Assembly (NCBI GenBank): GCA_016192455.1
Contig: JACPUC010000001.1
Span: 62,001-126,000 of the forward strand
Length of the DNA stretch: 64,000 bases
Source of the DNA: Candidatus Tectimicrobiota bacterium
GTDB lineage: Bacteria; JACPUC01
Direction of reading: 5' to 3'
Shown here: in pieces, positions 18,049 through 27,861 of the stretch
Position numbering within the stretch: the stretch's first letter is position 1
Layout of the letters: every line of letters starts with the position of its first letter
Made by a program: the position numbers and the translations under genes
The notes under the pieces: generated by a model
What the model was told of the DNA's origin: nothing
The model's database searches: none
The model's input: only the letters and a program-made list of their open reading frames with translations

Positions 18049-18247
18049 GTATCAGAACAACCGGGCGGCGGCAAAGGGAGGGAGTTGCGGGGGGGGGCCT
18101 CAATTCCACACCCTTGAAGGGGAGACGCCGGCCGACCGCCCAGTCTGGCAGGGGGGGCGGAAAGCGGGCGTGACACCTGCCGCCACAAGACTCCTCCCTC
18201 ATGGGGAGTGGCTTGCCTTTTTGCGAACGAGACGCGGGAAGAGGCTG

Positions 18248-19903
18248 CTAAAAGTCCTTAAAGTCGTTGTCTTCGAGCGGGATGAGTTCGGCCGGCGAGG
18301 GTGCTCCGTGGCGCCGCGGGTTTGCCTGGAGCCTGCCGGGGCGTCCATTGCCGCCACCGTTGCGCAGTCCCCCCGTCAGCGGCGTGAACGGCTGCGGCCG
18401 CGCCACCGCGCGCGGCTCGGGGACGCCGACGCCGGGCATCGGGACGAGCTTCGCGGCGAGCGCGTGGTGCGCGCCCGCGCCCTTGCCTTCAACGACCGCC
18501 ACGAGCACCTCCACCATGCCCCGCAGCGACTCCGCCTGCGCCGACAGCTCTTCGCTCGCCGCCGCCGTCTCCTCGGCGCTGGCCGCGACCTGCTGGGTGA
18601 CACGATCGATCTGCCCCACGGCATCGTTCACCTGGCCGGCGCCTTTCGCTTGCTCATCGCAAGCGGCGGAGATTTCACTGAGCAGGTGCGCCACCTTGCC
18701 GACGTTTGCGACGATCGAGTTGAGTCCCACGGCCACCTTCTCAACAATCTTGGTTCCCTCCTGAGCCTTGACGACGTTCTCCTCGATGAGCGTCGTCGTC
18801 TCCCTGGCAGCCGCGGCGGCGCGCTGCGCCAGGTTGCGGACTTCGTCGGCGACCACGGCGAAGCCTTGCCCGGCATCGCCGGCCCGCGCCGCCTCCACCG
18901 CCGCGTTCAAGGCCAGCAGGTTCGTCTGAAAAGCGATCTCCTCGATCACCTTGATGATCTTCGAGATATTGCGGCTCGAGCCGTTAATGGCCCCCATCGC
19001 GGCCACCATCTCCTGCATGGCGCCGGTGCCCTCCTCGGCGGCGCGACTTGCCTCCCAGGCGAGCTGACTCGCCGAGCCGGCATTCTCCGCATTCTGGTGC
19101 GTCATCGAAGTCATCTCTTCGAGCGAGGCCGAGGTTTCCTGCAAACTCGCGGCCTGCTGCGCGGAGCCTTCGGCAAGCTGGTGGCTCGAGGTCGAAAGCT
19201 GGCCGGAGGCCGAGGCGACGCGATCGGAGCTCTCCGTCAAACTCTTGACGATCGCGAGCATGCGGCGTGTCGTGCCGCTGAGGATGTAGACCACCAGGAG
19301 CAAGGCGACGAACGACCCGACGGCGCCAAAGAGCAGCAGCATCCAGCGCGCCGCGTCGTAGATCGCATGGCCCCCAGCCCGCTCCTCATGGATCGCCGCC
19401 AGCCCGCGCTCGACGAGGGCGCTCATCGCCGCCTCGCTTTGGGTCAGGGCTTGATTCCCCTCGCTCAAGGCAAGCTCAACGGCGCGCGGCGCCGAGCTCG
19501 AACGGGCCAGGCGCTGCACCTCCCGGCTGATCGTCTGGTAGCGATCCCAGGCGGCGTTGAAGGTCTCCAGGGGCTTCCGCTCCGCCGCGCTCACCAGCGT
19601 GCCCAGCCGGGCGAGGCGCTGCGCCATCCCTGCCTGCGTCTCTTTGAGGGCATGGACGAAGCGCTCAGTCTCTTCCTGGCTGCGCGCCAACATGAGGTTC
19701 CGTTCATCCCTGGCGATCGCGGCAATGTCCTTGCCGATGGCGGTGGCGAGCTGCGCCATCGCCGCCGAGCGGTCAACCACGGTATCCAGGTGCGCCTTCA
19801 TGCCGGCAAGCTTCTGAAGCCCCAGGAGGGTCACCAGAATCGTCCCGACGCTGAGGAGGCAGACGATTGCGTAGATCTTTCGACTGAGACTGAGCCTCAC
19901 CAT
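18248..19903 (-). CDS. Methyl-accepting chemotaxis protein
   Basis: This is a 551-residue inner-membrane chemoreceptor. TM1 spans residues ~11-32 and TM2 ~183-205, enclosing a helical four-helix-bundle-type periplasmic sensor of ~150 residues. The cytoplasmic part contains the highly conserved signalling tip [20 protein letters not shown] and [16 protein letters not shown], flanked by coiled coils. No clear HAMP domain is seen after TM2. The C-terminus is a Pro/Gly/Arg-rich linker ending EDNDFKDF; no CheR-docking pentapeptide of the NWETF type is present. The start at 19903 has AAGGAG upstream. No other che gene is nearby, so it must work with kinases encoded elsewhere. Confidence 0.95.
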   Translation of the reverse strand: MVRLSLSRKIYAIVCLLSVGTILVTLLGLQKLAGMKAHLDTVVDRSAAMAQLATAIGKDIAAIARDERNLMLARSQEETERFVHALKETQAGMAQRLARLGTLVSAAERKPLETFNAAWDRYQTISREVQRLARSSSAPRAVELALSEGNQALTQSEAAMSALVERGLAAIHEERAGGHAIYDAARWMLLLFGAVGSFVALLLVVYILSGTTRRMLAIVKSLTESSDRVASASGQLSTSSHQLAEGSAQQAASLQETSASLEEMTSMTHQNAENAGSASQLAWEASRAAEEGTGAMQEMVAAMGAINGSSRNISKIIKVIEEIAFQTNLLALNAAVEAARAGDAGQGFAVVADEVRNLAQRAAAAARETTTLIEENVVKAQEGTKIVEKVAVGLNSIVANVGKVAHLLSEISAACDEQAKGAGQVNDAVGQIDRVTQQVAASAEETAAASEELSAQAESLRGMVEVLVAVVEGKGAGAHHALAAKLVPMPGVGVPEPRAVARPQPFTPLTGGLRNGGGNGRPGRLQANPRRHGAPSPAELIPLEDNDFKDF

Positions 19904-20726
19904 GGGCTTACTCCTTGGCCGCCGCCGGTGCAGGCTGGCACTCGACAGCGCGGGGCTGTCGCCTCCTCACTGGAACGGGCTCGCGTGCAGGCTGCCGGGC
20001 GCTTTTTCGCAGCTTGCCGCTGGATTCGCGGCTGGCCTGGCAGGCCGTGGGAAGTGTGCCGCACCCTCGCACCCCAGGCCCGACATCCCGTGCGTGAGCG
20101 GTCTGCCCGGCAGCTTCAGCGGCCGAGTCGCGCCGCAGGGGGGGCATGGATGAGCATTCCTCCAAGCAAGGCAACTCTCGTGCCGCAGCCGGCCAGTGAC
20201 GCTTTTTCACTTCCGATGGCCGTCCCTTGGCCTTCTGGGGGCCTCTCTCCCGGCCTCTCGCAGGGCAGCCCCGGGCCAGGCGAGCGCTGTTTTCGCCGCG
20301 CGAGGCGCTCTCCTCGCCAAGTCCCAGCACCCGAGTCGAGGCACGACGAAGCACAACTTTGACATTCCGGCGGCAGGGATGTTGACACAAGCAGCCCCGC
20401 GCTTGGCAGCCGCCCGCACTCACCGCGGCTCGCCTCGCCTGCCTGGGGCAGCCTCCCGTTCCTCGCCCACGCCGCCGCCTGCGGGCTGTCCGCCTCGTCG
20501 CGGGGCGTCAGGAGCGCTGTTCCCGGCAGGTCGTCCAGGTTGCGTCGTCTCCAACCACGCTGCCTCTCTGTATGCATCGGCAGGACGCTCCCCAGGCTTG
20601 AGCACCGACGCTCGGGGGGCGCGTCGCGCGCCGGGAGCGGCCTGATTCCACCTTGCTTTTTCGGATTGAGCACGTATCTTCAGTAGAGTTGAAGGTGCTG
20701 TCAATCCCAGCGAAAGAGAACCTTGC
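19904..20726. other. Long divergent intergenic region
   Basis: These 823 bases lie between the divergent chemoreceptor and site-2 protease genes. All open frames are low-complexity shadows without family features. There are many short GGCAGG/CCTGCC inverted elements, but no clear promoter or array was found. The last ~80 bases before the protease are more A/T-rich and probably hold its promoter. Confidence 0.4.
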
Positions 20727-21635
20727 ATGCAGCATCGTAGCGAGCTTGAGTTCCCGTACGCGCCCCTCAAGCCCTTTGCGGTGAGCCGCCGATCCTCGAT
20801 TCCTTACCTGAACATCTTCCTCTTTCTGGCGACGGTGCTCACCACCACGCACGTCGGCGCCTTGCAGTTCTTCCCCGACATTCTTGATGCCGCCCGCAAC
20901 CTGACCGCCGGCTTGAGCTTCTCCATTCCCCTCCTGGTGATCCTGCTGGCCCATGAGCTGGGGCACTACATCGTCTCGAAGCGCCGCGGCGTGCGGGTGA
21001 CGCTGCCCTTCTTCATTCCACTCCCCGTCTTCTCCATTATTGGCACCATGGGCGCATTCATTAAGATGGAATCGTTGGTCCCTGATCGTCGTTCGCTCTT
21101 CGATGTCGGCGTGGCGGGTCCCCTCGCCGGCATCGCCATCGCCATCCCGGTAAGCCTCATCGGCCTCGCCCTGTCGCAGGTCGTGCCGCTTCCGGAGCTG
21201 CGGGGCGGGCTGCAGCTCGGCGACTCCCTGCTTTTCCGGGGGATGCAGCAGCTCGTCCTCCGGGGTGATTCCTCCCACGCCACCATCATGCTCCATCCCA
21301 TGGCGTTCGCTGGTTGGGTGGGGCTGCTCGTCACCGCCCTCAACCTCATCCCGGCGGGGCAGCTCGATGGCGGGCACCTCGCCTACGGCCTCCTGGGCCG
21401 CTGGCACAAGCTGTTCAGCTACCTCATGGTGGCGGGGCTGGTGCTGCTCGGCTTCACGATGTGGTATGGCTGGCTCTTCTGGGCTCTCATCATCACCTTC
21501 ACCCTGAACAGGCTGAAGCATCCTCCCGTCCTCAACCCTGGCGACCCCATCGGACGTGGGCGCTGCTGGCTGGCCGCGCTGACCACGCTGATCCTGATCA
21601 CCACCTTCACTCCCGTTCCATTCAAACCGTTCTAG
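20727..21635 (+). CDS. Site-2 protease family (M50) intramembrane metalloprotease
   Basis: This 302-residue polytopic protein carries the zinc motif HELGH in ILLAHELGHYIVSKRRG (residues ~71-83) and the second metal motif NLIPAGQLDGGHL (residues ~209-221). Between them lie PFFIPLPVFSIIGTMGA and DVGVAGPLAG, typical of the archaeal/plant-type S2P branch without a PDZ domain. It cleaves membrane-embedded substrates such as anti-sigma factors; the substrate is unknown here. AAAGAGAA precedes the ATG. It appears to be a single-gene unit. Confidence 0.92.
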   Translation: MQHRSELEFPYAPLKPFAVSRRSSIPYLNIFLFLATVLTTTHVGALQFFPDILDAARNLTAGLSFSIPLLVILLAHELGHYIVSKRRGVRVTLPFFIPLPVFSIIGTMGAFIKMESLVPDRRSLFDVGVAGPLAGIAIAIPVSLIGLALSQVVPLPELRGGLQLGDSLLFRGMQQLVLRGDSSHATIMLHPMAFAGWVGLLVTALNLIPAGQLDGGHLAYGLLGRWHKLFSYLMVAGLVLLGFTMWYGWLFWALIITFTLNRLKHPPVLNPGDPIGRGRCWLAALTTLILITTFTPVPFKPF

Positions 21636-21866
21636 TCGGCCGCCGTGCCGGCGACGGGCCACGGCGGAACCCCTGCCCGCAGCCTTGGGCGCAGCTTCGC
21701 GGCGCGCGGCCCCAGGCGATCCGCCGGTCCCCCCAGGCCCCGGCGCGCCTTCGCCCGGCTGCTCGTCGCTGCCTCTGCCTGAGCGCCCGCCTTCGAGGCA
21801 GCCCCTCGATCACCCTGGCCTCGGGGAGACCTCACCGGGCTTCGAGCCGGACCTTGACGTTGGTTG
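21636..21866. other. Spacer after the site-2 protease
   Basis: This GC-rich noncoding stretch holds nothing recognisable. It ends at a small A/T hairpin. Confidence 0.4.
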
Positions 21867-21885
21867 AATGATCCTATCATTTTTT
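21867..21885 (+). terminator. Possible small A/T hairpin terminator
   Basis: AATGAT and ATCATT form a perfect 6-base stem with a three-base loop, followed by TTTT. The stem is weak for an intrinsic terminator, but the position after the protease gene fits. Confidence 0.3.
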
Positions 21886-21945
21886 CCTTCGACTCGTTCT
21901 AGCGTAAAGAGTCCAAGTTACTCAAAGTAGCTTAGAAATTTGTCG

Positions 21946-21973
21946 TTGACAGCTCAACGGTATGTGTTACACT
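21946..21973 (+). promoter_or_regulatory. Promoter of the pilMNOPQ operon
   Basis: A perfect TTGACA (21946-21951), a 16-base spacer and TACACT (21968-21973) lie in an A/T-rich island about 200 bases before pilM. No other good promoter is seen before the pil genes. Confidence 0.65.
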
Positions 21974-22170
21974 TTGACGCAAGTCGGGGTTTGCGCCGTG
22001 GATCACTCGGGGATCACAGGGAGGCCCAGCTCCTCCCTGCCGGCGCCTGTGGGTGAGGGGACGCGATCGAGCCGCCTGCCACGATCAACCCCTGGAAATG
22101 TCGTCGCGCCGCGACGCCGCCGCGCTGCGGGGTGCGGCGCCCCGCGGGCGGACGCGGTTGAGGCACCAAG

Positions 22171-23436
22171 GTGGCCAACATCAAGCACAAACCGATCATT
22201 GGCTTGGACATCGGCAGTTACTGGCTGAAGGTCGCGGTCCTGAAGTCCGCCGGCAAGCAGTTCGAGCTGGTCAATTTCGGCGTCCTGCCGTTCAAGAAGA
22301 AGGTGATGAGCGAGGGCGTCATCACGGATCGCGCCGCAGTTGTGGCGGGCATCGCTGATCTCCTGAGCAGCGAGAGGATCAAGATCAAGGAGGTGGTGAC
22401 GGCCATTTCCGGCCCGTCGGTCATCGTCAAGCGCATCACGGTCCCGCGCATGAGCGCGAATGAGATGGCGGAGACCATCTCGCTCGAAGCGGAGCAGTAC
22501 GTCCCCTTCCCGATCAACGAGGTGAACCTCGACTTCTCAATCGTTGAACCGGAGCCGCAGGCGAAATCCAGCCCCCCCAAGTCGAAAGCCGCGGAAGGGG
22601 CGCCGGAGCAGATGGAAGTGATTCTCGTGGCGGCGAAGCGCGATAGGGTGGAGATGTTGGGGGAGGTCGTGCGCGAGGCGGGGCTGACGCCGAAGATCAT
22701 CGATGTCGGCCTCTTCGCCCTCAGCAACGTCTTCGAGCAGAGTGAAGAGCAGCGCCTGGCTCAACAGAAATCGGCCAAGAAGCCCAAAAAGAAGAAGCAG
22801 AAGAAGGAAAAGAAGAAGAAAGGGGAACAAGAGCCGCAAGCTGAAGAGGCGGAGGCGGAGACCCCTCCCGCCGCCGAGGCCGTCGAGGGGGACGAGGAAG
22901 CCCTTATCCCTGCCGAGCAAAAGGGCAGCCGTGTGGTGGCGCTGGTGAATCTCGGCTACGAGATGGTGAACGTGAACCTGGTAAAGGAGCGCGTGCCGGT
23001 CTTCACCCGCGACATCCCAACCGGCGGCAAAAAGATCACCGAGGCCATTCGAGAGCGCTGCCACGTCAACGAAGATGAGGCCGAGAGCTTGAAGCTCGGC
23101 GCCCCGGTGGAAGGTGTCTCGAAAGACCTCGTGATCGAGTGCATCCGCGACTCCCTGCAGAACATCGCGGAAGAGCTGCGGCGCACCTTCGAATTCTTCC
23201 AGGGAGGCGCCGGCGGACAGCCGATTGAGCGCATCGTGCTCAGCGGGGGCTGCGCCGCCATTCAAGGCGTCGCGCAGTTGCTGAGTGAGGAGACGGAGTT
23301 GCCCGTGGAGCTCGCCAACCCGTTTGCGGCCCTGAAGGTCAACCCCAAGGTTTTCGACGAGGAGTTCCTGCAGGCCATGGCGCCCGTCGCCGCCGTGAGC
23401 GTGGGCCTGGCCCTGCGGAGTGCGGCTGAGCCATGA
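22171..23436 (+). CDS. pilM: Type IV pilus assembly protein PilM
   Basis: This is a 421-residue actin-like ATPase of the pilus alignment complex. The start is GTG 22171. The ASKHA features GLDIGSYWLKVAVLK (phosphate 1), NLGYEMVNVNLV and IVLSGGCAAIQGV are present, as is EAEQYVPFPINEVNLDFSIV, the segment typical of PilM. It is longer than the usual ~350 residues because of a charged insertion at about residues 195-255: first a Lys run (KKPKKKKQKKEKKKKG), then an acidic/Ala/Pro stretch. The insertion lies at a surface position between subdomains and is likely disordered. PilM binds the cytoplasmic N-terminus of PilN. The stop overlaps pilN as ATGA. Confidence 0.95.
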   Translation: MANIKHKPIIGLDIGSYWLKVAVLKSAGKQFELVNFGVLPFKKKVMSEGVITDRAAVVAGIADLLSSERIKIKEVVTAISGPSVIVKRITVPRMSANEMAETISLEAEQYVPFPINEVNLDFSIVEPEPQAKSSPPKSKAAEGAPEQMEVILVAAKRDRVEMLGEVVREAGLTPKIIDVGLFALSNVFEQSEEQRLAQQKSAKKPKKKKQKKEKKKKGEQEPQAEEAEAETPPAAEAVEGDEEALIPAEQKGSRVVALVNLGYEMVNVNLVKERVPVFTRDIPTGGKKITEAIRERCHVNEDEAESLKLGAPVEGVSKDLVIECIRDSLQNIAEELRRTFEFFQGGAGGQPIERIVLSGGCAAIQGVAQLLSEETELPVELANPFAALKVNPKVFDEEFLQAMAPVAAVSVGLALRSAAEP

Positions 23437-24062
23437 TCCGCATCAACGTCATCCGGAGCCGCGGCCCCATCCGCGGCCAGCAGGTGAGGCGCCAGGTGAT
23501 GATCGTGGGCGTCCTCTTCCTCTTGGTGGCGGCTGGCGTGGGATACTACTGGCGCGCCCAGGCAGCCGAGCTTGGCGCCCTCCGCACGGAAATCAACGAC
23601 CTGAAGCGCAAGCTCGGTCCCTTGCAGAAACAAGTTGAAAAGGTCAAGGAGTTCGAGACCCAGAAGGCAGAGCTGGTCGCGAAGCTGACGGTCATCACGA
23701 AGCTTGAACAGAGCCGCAGCGGCCCGGCGGCGATGCTCCAGCATCTTCGCCGCTACCTCCCAGAGCAGCTTTGGCTTACCCAGCTCAGCGAGCGTTCTGA
23801 GCTGGCGGTGGGCGGCGTGCTGGTGGAAGGTTACGCCTTCGCCAACACGGATGTCGCCCGCTTCATGAAGAACCTGGAGGCGAGTAAGTTCTTCGCCATC
23901 ATCCAACTCATAGAGTCGCAAGAGGCCGAGCTCGAGGGCATCAAGGTGTTGAAGTTCCGCCTCCGTCTGTTCCGCGAGGCGCCCCCGGCCCCCGCCGTCC
24001 CCGCTCCCCCCGCCGCCCCTGCTGGCCCCAAAGTGGAGAAGGCGAGACCCAAGAAGGCCTGA
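23433..24062 (+). CDS. pilN: Type IV pilus assembly protein PilN
   Basis: This is a 209-residue bitopic inner-membrane protein. The short cytoplasmic N-terminus MIRINVIRSRGP contains the PilM-binding INL-like motif. One transmembrane helix lies at ~25-42 (VGVLFLLVAAGVGYYW). A coiled coil and a ferredoxin-like periplasmic domain follow (LPEQLWLTQLSE, then VEGYAFANTDVARFMKNLE). The C-terminus is a Pro/Ala/Lys-rich tail. It pairs with PilO and links PilM to the periplasmic ring. It overlaps pilM by four bases. Confidence 0.93.
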   Translation: MIRINVIRSRGPIRGQQVRRQVMIVGVLFLLVAAGVGYYWRAQAAELGALRTEINDLKRKLGPLQKQVEKVKEFETQKAELVAKLTVITKLEQSRSGPAAMLQHLRRYLPEQLWLTQLSERSELAVGGVLVEGYAFANTDVARFMKNLEASKFFAIIQLIESQEAELEGIKVLKFRLRLFREAPPAPAVPAPPAAPAGPKVEKARPKKA

Positions 24063-24089
24063 CAGCGTGACAGGCTCGCCAACCGCGCC

Positions 24090-24704
24090 ATGAATATCTT
24101 TGCGCAGCTTGAACAGATCCCTTCAACCCAGCGTCTCTTGCTGTTCGTCATCATTCTCCTCTTGGTGCCGGGAGGCTACTACTACTTCTTCTTCAACGAC
24201 AACGTTGAGCAGCTCAAGAAACTCAGCAGCGAGCGGGAGACCCTGAAGCTGACGCTGGCCAAGAACTCCGCCGTGGCCCGGCGCCTGCCGAGCTTCGAGC
24301 AGGAGCTTGTCCAGCTTCAGCGCGACTTCAAGCTTGCCCTGGCGAAGCTGCCGGATGCGACGGAGATCCCCGAGCTCCTGGAGCATATCTCGCGCCTGGC
24401 CTTCGCCCGGGGCATCCAATTCACCCTCTTCAAGCCCGAGATCGAGGCGCCGAAGGACTTCTACGCCGAGATTCCGGTCAGCATGCGGATGCGCAGCGAC
24501 TACCAGTCCATCGTGCGTTTCTTTGAAGACGTCGGCACCCTGGCGCGCATCGTCAATCTCAGCAACATCGTCATCACCGAGCCGCGCCTTGAGGACGGTC
24601 GAGCGGTCCTCAGGGTAGAGTGCGTCGCCACGACCTACCGCTTCCTGCCCAAGCCACCTACGTCGGACGCGAAGAATGGCAAAGAGAGCGCCGCGAAGAA
24701 GTAG
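24090..24704 (+). CDS. pilO: Type IV pilus assembly protein PilO
   Basis: This 204-residue inner-membrane protein has a short cytoplasmic start, a transmembrane helix at ~16-32 (LLFVIILLLVPGGYYYFFF), a coiled coil and a ferredoxin-like domain. Typical PilO segments are LPDATEIPELLEHISRLA and YAEIPVSMRMRSDYQSIVRF. It forms heterodimers with PilN that align the pilus machine between the membranes. It sits between pilN and pilP; the pilP frame opens just before the pilO stop. Confidence 0.93.
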   Translation: MNIFAQLEQIPSTQRLLLFVIILLLVPGGYYYFFFNDNVEQLKKLSSERETLKLTLAKNSAVARRLPSFEQELVQLQRDFKLALAKLPDATEIPELLEHISRLAFARGIQFTLFKPEIEAPKDFYAEIPVSMRMRSDYQSIVRFFEDVGTLARIVNLSNIVITEPRLEDGRAVLRVECVATTYRFLPKPPTSDAKNGKESAAKK

Positions 24705-24732
24705 CAGCCGGGAGAGGAAGGAGAGCATCGCG

Positions 24733-25392
24733 ATGTCCGCAGGCCGCCGCCGGCCGGCGGTGCTCTGGCGTGCGGGGGGGATTCTGGCGGGCCTTCTGGT
24801 GCTGCTCGTTGGCGCTCCTCTGCCTCCGGGGATCCTCCAGTCGGCCCCCTTCGTCTCGTCGGAGATGCAGCGCGCCTTGGCGGGGGCGGCAGCGGCGCAG
24901 TCCGCGCGCCCCGCCGCGCCCGCGCCCACGTCGAAGCCTCCCGCCGAGGCGCCGCGTGCCCCCCAGGCCGGCGGCGCGGCAACGGCAGCCGCCCCGGCCA
25001 TCATCAAGAGCGAACCCGGCGAGCTTCGCGATCCCTTCAAGCCGCTCATCTTGAGTCGGGAAGAGCTCGCCCGCCGCGAGAAGGTGGAAGCCGCCAAGAA
25101 GGCCGAAGAGCCTGCCATGCCTACCGAGCTTCTCCCACCCCTGCAGCGCTTCGATCTCTCGAACCTCACCCTGGTGGGGATCATCCGCGCCGCGGGGGAG
25201 AACCTGGCGGTCGTGCAGGCCCCGAACGGGCGCGGCTACTTCGTGCGCGCGAAGATGCGCGTCGGCCGGAACCAGGGCGTCGTCAAGGTGATCAGGCCGG
25301 ATTCGATCGTCATCGTGGAACAACACAAGAACCCCCTGGGGCAACCGGAGCCCAAGGAGGTGACGGTGAAGCTCCGGCCGAGTGAGGGATGA
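24733..25392 (+). CDS. pilP: Type IV pilus assembly lipoprotein-type protein PilP
   Basis: This is a 219-residue protein. The start at 24733 (MSAGRRRP) has GGAAGGAG upstream; an in-frame start at 24676 would overlap pilO by 29 bases. The N-terminus is a signal anchor (LWRAGGILAGLLVLLVGAP) without a clear lipobox Cys, unlike many PilP proteins. After an Ala/Pro linker comes the conserved core LRDPFKPL, then RFDLSNLTLVGIIR and the beta-domain GRGYFVRAKMRVGRNQGVV. PilP connects PilN/PilO to the secretin PilQ. Its stop overlaps the pilQ start as ATGA. Confidence 0.9.
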   Translation: MSAGRRRPAVLWRAGGILAGLLVLLVGAPLPPGILQSAPFVSSEMQRALAGAAAAQSARPAAPAPTSKPPAEAPRAPQAGGAATAAAPAIIKSEPGELRDPFKPLILSREELARREKVEAAKKAEEPAMPTELLPPLQRFDLSNLTLVGIIRAAGENLAVVQAPNGRGYFVRAKMRVGRNQGVVKVIRPDSIVIVEQHKNPLGQPEPKEVTVKLRPSEG

Positions 25393-27524
25393 GTGGCGTG
25401 CGCGATCTGCTGCTGAGGAGTGCCCTAGCCCTCTGCCTGCTGCTCGGGGGGAGCGTCCAGGCCCAAGAGGCGCCGCCTCGACCGGTGCTCACCACCATCT
25501 CCGTCGAGGGACGCGGCGAGCAGACCCGTGTGGTCCTGACCGTGCAGGGAACCCTTCTGGGGTATGATCTCGTCGCCGCGGAGAAGGCGCTCACCGTCTC
25601 CCTCAATGACGTGCAACCAGTGCTGCTGCCGAAGTTCCAGATTGTCTCGAACCCCCTGGTGCCGCGGTGGTCCGTTGCGCCGGTCGAGGCGGGCCGGGGG
25701 ACGAAAGTTGAGCTGCAGCTCGGCGCGCCCGTAACCTTTGTGGCCAAGCGCCTGCCGCAGGGGCTGGAGATCATCCTCCGCGCGGTCTCGGCGCCGCCTC
25801 CGCCGGCCGCCGCCGCGCCTGCCGCACCGGCTCCGCAGGAGCGCGCGGAGAAACCCGCCGAGCCGCCCGCTCCAGCAGCCTCTCTCCCGCCGACCGGGGA
25901 GCCGGTCGAGCCGCCGCGGGCCGAAGCCGCGGTGGTCCCCGCACCGCCCCCTGCGCCGGCACGCCCGGCCGCCGCGCAGCCGCCGGAACCAGCGCCCGCG
26001 CCGCCGCCGCGGGAAGCGCCGAAGCGAGAGGCGCCGAGCGCGGCCGCCGCCCCGCCGCCGCCGGCGGAGAAGATGCCGCAGGCGGCGCCACCCTCTCCGC
26101 CACGCGCGCCTGCGCCACCCGCGCCTGCCAAGGAAGCCCCCGTCGTTGCGGCGCCGAAGCCAGCCGCGGCGCCGCCCGCGGCCGCCGCGGAACGCCCCGC
26201 CGCCCCGCCCCAACCGGCGTTCACGGGACAGAAAATCTCCCTCGACTTCCACAACGCGGACATCAACAACGTGCTGCGCGCCCTGGCCGAGGTGAGCGGC
26301 TTGAACGTCATCACCAGCGAGGACGTCAAAGGAGCGCTCTCCATCCGCATGGAGGAGGTGCCCTGGGATCAGGCGCTCGATGTGATCCTGAAGGTGAAGG
26401 GGCTGGTGAAGCGGGAGGAGGGGAACATCCTGCGCATCCTCACCCTGCAGAGCCTGAAGGTGGAGGACGAGGCGCGCCGCGCGGAGGTTGAGGCCGAGTC
26501 CAGGATGCGCGTGGAGAAGGCGCGCGCCCTAAAGGCGGAGCAGGAAGTTGAAGTGGAAGTTCCCCTCACCGAGAAACTCGTTCCGATCCTTTACGCCAAT
26601 GCCGAGCAGATCAAGGCGAACCTCGAACCCTTCCTCTCCAAGGACCGCAAGGGTGCGGTGCGGGGGTTCATCAACGTCAACAAGCACACGAATACGATCA
26701 TCATCCGCGACACCGAGAAAAACCTGCGCGACATCCAGACCATCATCGACCGCCTCGACAAGCCCACGCCGCAAGTGATCATCGAGGCGCGCATCGTCGA
26801 GGCGACGCTCGATTTCGCCCGCGACCTCGGCGTGCAGTGGGGTTCCGGCCTGATCGAGGACGAGCTGCGCCTGCGCGGCGGCTTGAACCCGGCAACCGGC
26901 GCCGGCGTCAACTTGCCGGCGGTGGGGGCGAATTCAGCGCTCGACATCGCGGTGGGCAACCTGGCCAACACCCGCGTCCTTGATCTGCGCCTCTCCGCCT
27001 TCCAGTCCGAGGGGAAGGCCCGCATCATCACCATGCCGCGCATCTCCACCCTGGATAACAAAGAGGCCGTGATCCAACGCGGCGACCGCATCCCCATCCG
27101 GGTGTTGAACCAGCAGGGGGTCACCTCCACCGAGTTCGTCGATGCCAACCTGACGCTGACGGTCACGCCGCACGTGACCCTGGACGACTTCATCGGCATG
27201 CGCATCGTCGTCAACCTCGACGAGCCTGATTTCTCCCGCACCTCCGTCGACGGCATCCCCACCATCGTCACCCGCAACGCGCGCACCGAGGCGCTGGTGA
27301 AGAACGGCAACACGATGGTCATCGGCGGCCTCCTGCAGCGCACCATGTCGGATAATGAAAACCAGGTGCCCGGCATCGCCAGGATCCCACTTTTTGGTCG
27401 CCTCTTCCGGCGCAGCGCAAAATCCGAGCAGAACCGCGAGCTCCTCATCTTCATCTCACCCACGATCATCCGGCGGGAGGGCAGCGCCGCGGCGGAGAAC
27501 GATCCCCGGGCGGCGACGCCCTGA
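25389..27524 (+). CDS. pilQ: Type IV pilus secretin PilQ
   Basis: This is a 711-residue outer-membrane secretin. A signal peptide (residues 1-25, ending SVQAQE) precedes one AMIN domain (~35-130), which binds peptidoglycan. An unusually long Ala/Pro-rich linker of ~140 residues follows. Then come an STN/N0 domain (ISLDFHNADINNVLRALAEV), N1 (VPILYANAEQIKANLEPFL, NTIIIRDTEKNL) and the secretin core: VIIEARIVEATLDFARDLGVQWG, the middle LTVTPHVT segment and VIGGLLQ...RIPLFGRLF...ELLIFISPTII. It forms the pore through which pili exit. Confidence 0.95.
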   Translation: MSGVRDLLLRSALALCLLLGGSVQAQEAPPRPVLTTISVEGRGEQTRVVLTVQGTLLGYDLVAAEKALTVSLNDVQPVLLPKFQIVSNPLVPRWSVAPVEAGRGTKVELQLGAPVTFVAKRLPQGLEIILRAVSAPPPPAAAAPAAPAPQERAEKPAEPPAPAASLPPTGEPVEPPRAEAAVVPAPPPAPARPAAAQPPEPAPAPPPREAPKREAPSAAAAPPPPAEKMPQAAPPSPPRAPAPPAPAKEAPVVAAPKPAAAPPAAAAERPAAPPQPAFTGQKISLDFHNADINNVLRALAEVSGLNVITSEDVKGALSIRMEEVPWDQALDVILKVKGLVKREEGNILRILTLQSLKVEDEARRAEVEAESRMRVEKARALKAEQEVEVEVPLTEKLVPILYANAEQIKANLEPFLSKDRKGAVRGFINVNKHTNTIIIRDTEKNLRDIQTIIDRLDKPTPQVIIEARIVEATLDFARDLGVQWGSGLIEDELRLRGGLNPATGAGVNLPAVGANSALDIAVGNLANTRVLDLRLSAFQSEGKARIITMPRISTLDNKEAVIQRGDRIPIRVLNQQGVTSTEFVDANLTLTVTPHVTLDDFIGMRIVVNLDEPDFSRTSVDGIPTIVTRNARTEALVKNGNTMVIGGLLQRTMSDNENQVPGIARIPLFGRLFRRSAKSEQNRELLIFISPTIIRREGSAAAENDPRAATP

Positions 27525-27861
27525 CCTCCCGTCGCTCCTCTCCCCGCGGAGGGATGCAGCCGGGGTGGCGGCGCCGGAGCGGAACCACCGTGTCCGAGGT
27601 GAGGAGGGCTGAGGCCGCAAGGGGGCGGGTGCGGCGGTGCGGCCAGGTGGGCAGGGACGCGGCGCTCCTCTCCACGGCGCCGGTGCCGGGCGCGCCCACG
27701 GTGATGACGTTCCAGCGCGGTCCGATTGCGCCGCCACTTTGCGGAGCTCATACTTCACGCGCGAGGGGAACGCCGGGCGCCCCGCAAGGGGCGGACGGGA
27801 TGCGTTGCGGCCGACAGGCCGGCACGCACGAGGCGCAGGTCACGAGACGCGGGAGAGGGGC
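27525..27861. other. Spacer after pilQ
   Basis: This 337-base GC-rich spacer is open in several frames, including the frame of the next gene, but upstream of 27862 the translation is low complexity. No terminator with a T-run was found, so read-through from pilQ is possible. Confidence 0.4.

Noticed and set aside
18170-20362. 730-codon plus-strand open frame opposite the chemoreceptor gene
   Set aside because: Its translation is Arg/His/Leu-rich shadow sequence, and the minus strand encodes a fully recognisable chemoreceptor.
20362-20380. Two TTGACA boxes upstream of the site-2 protease
   Set aside because: The boxes are 17 bases apart from each other, with no acceptable -10 box behind either.
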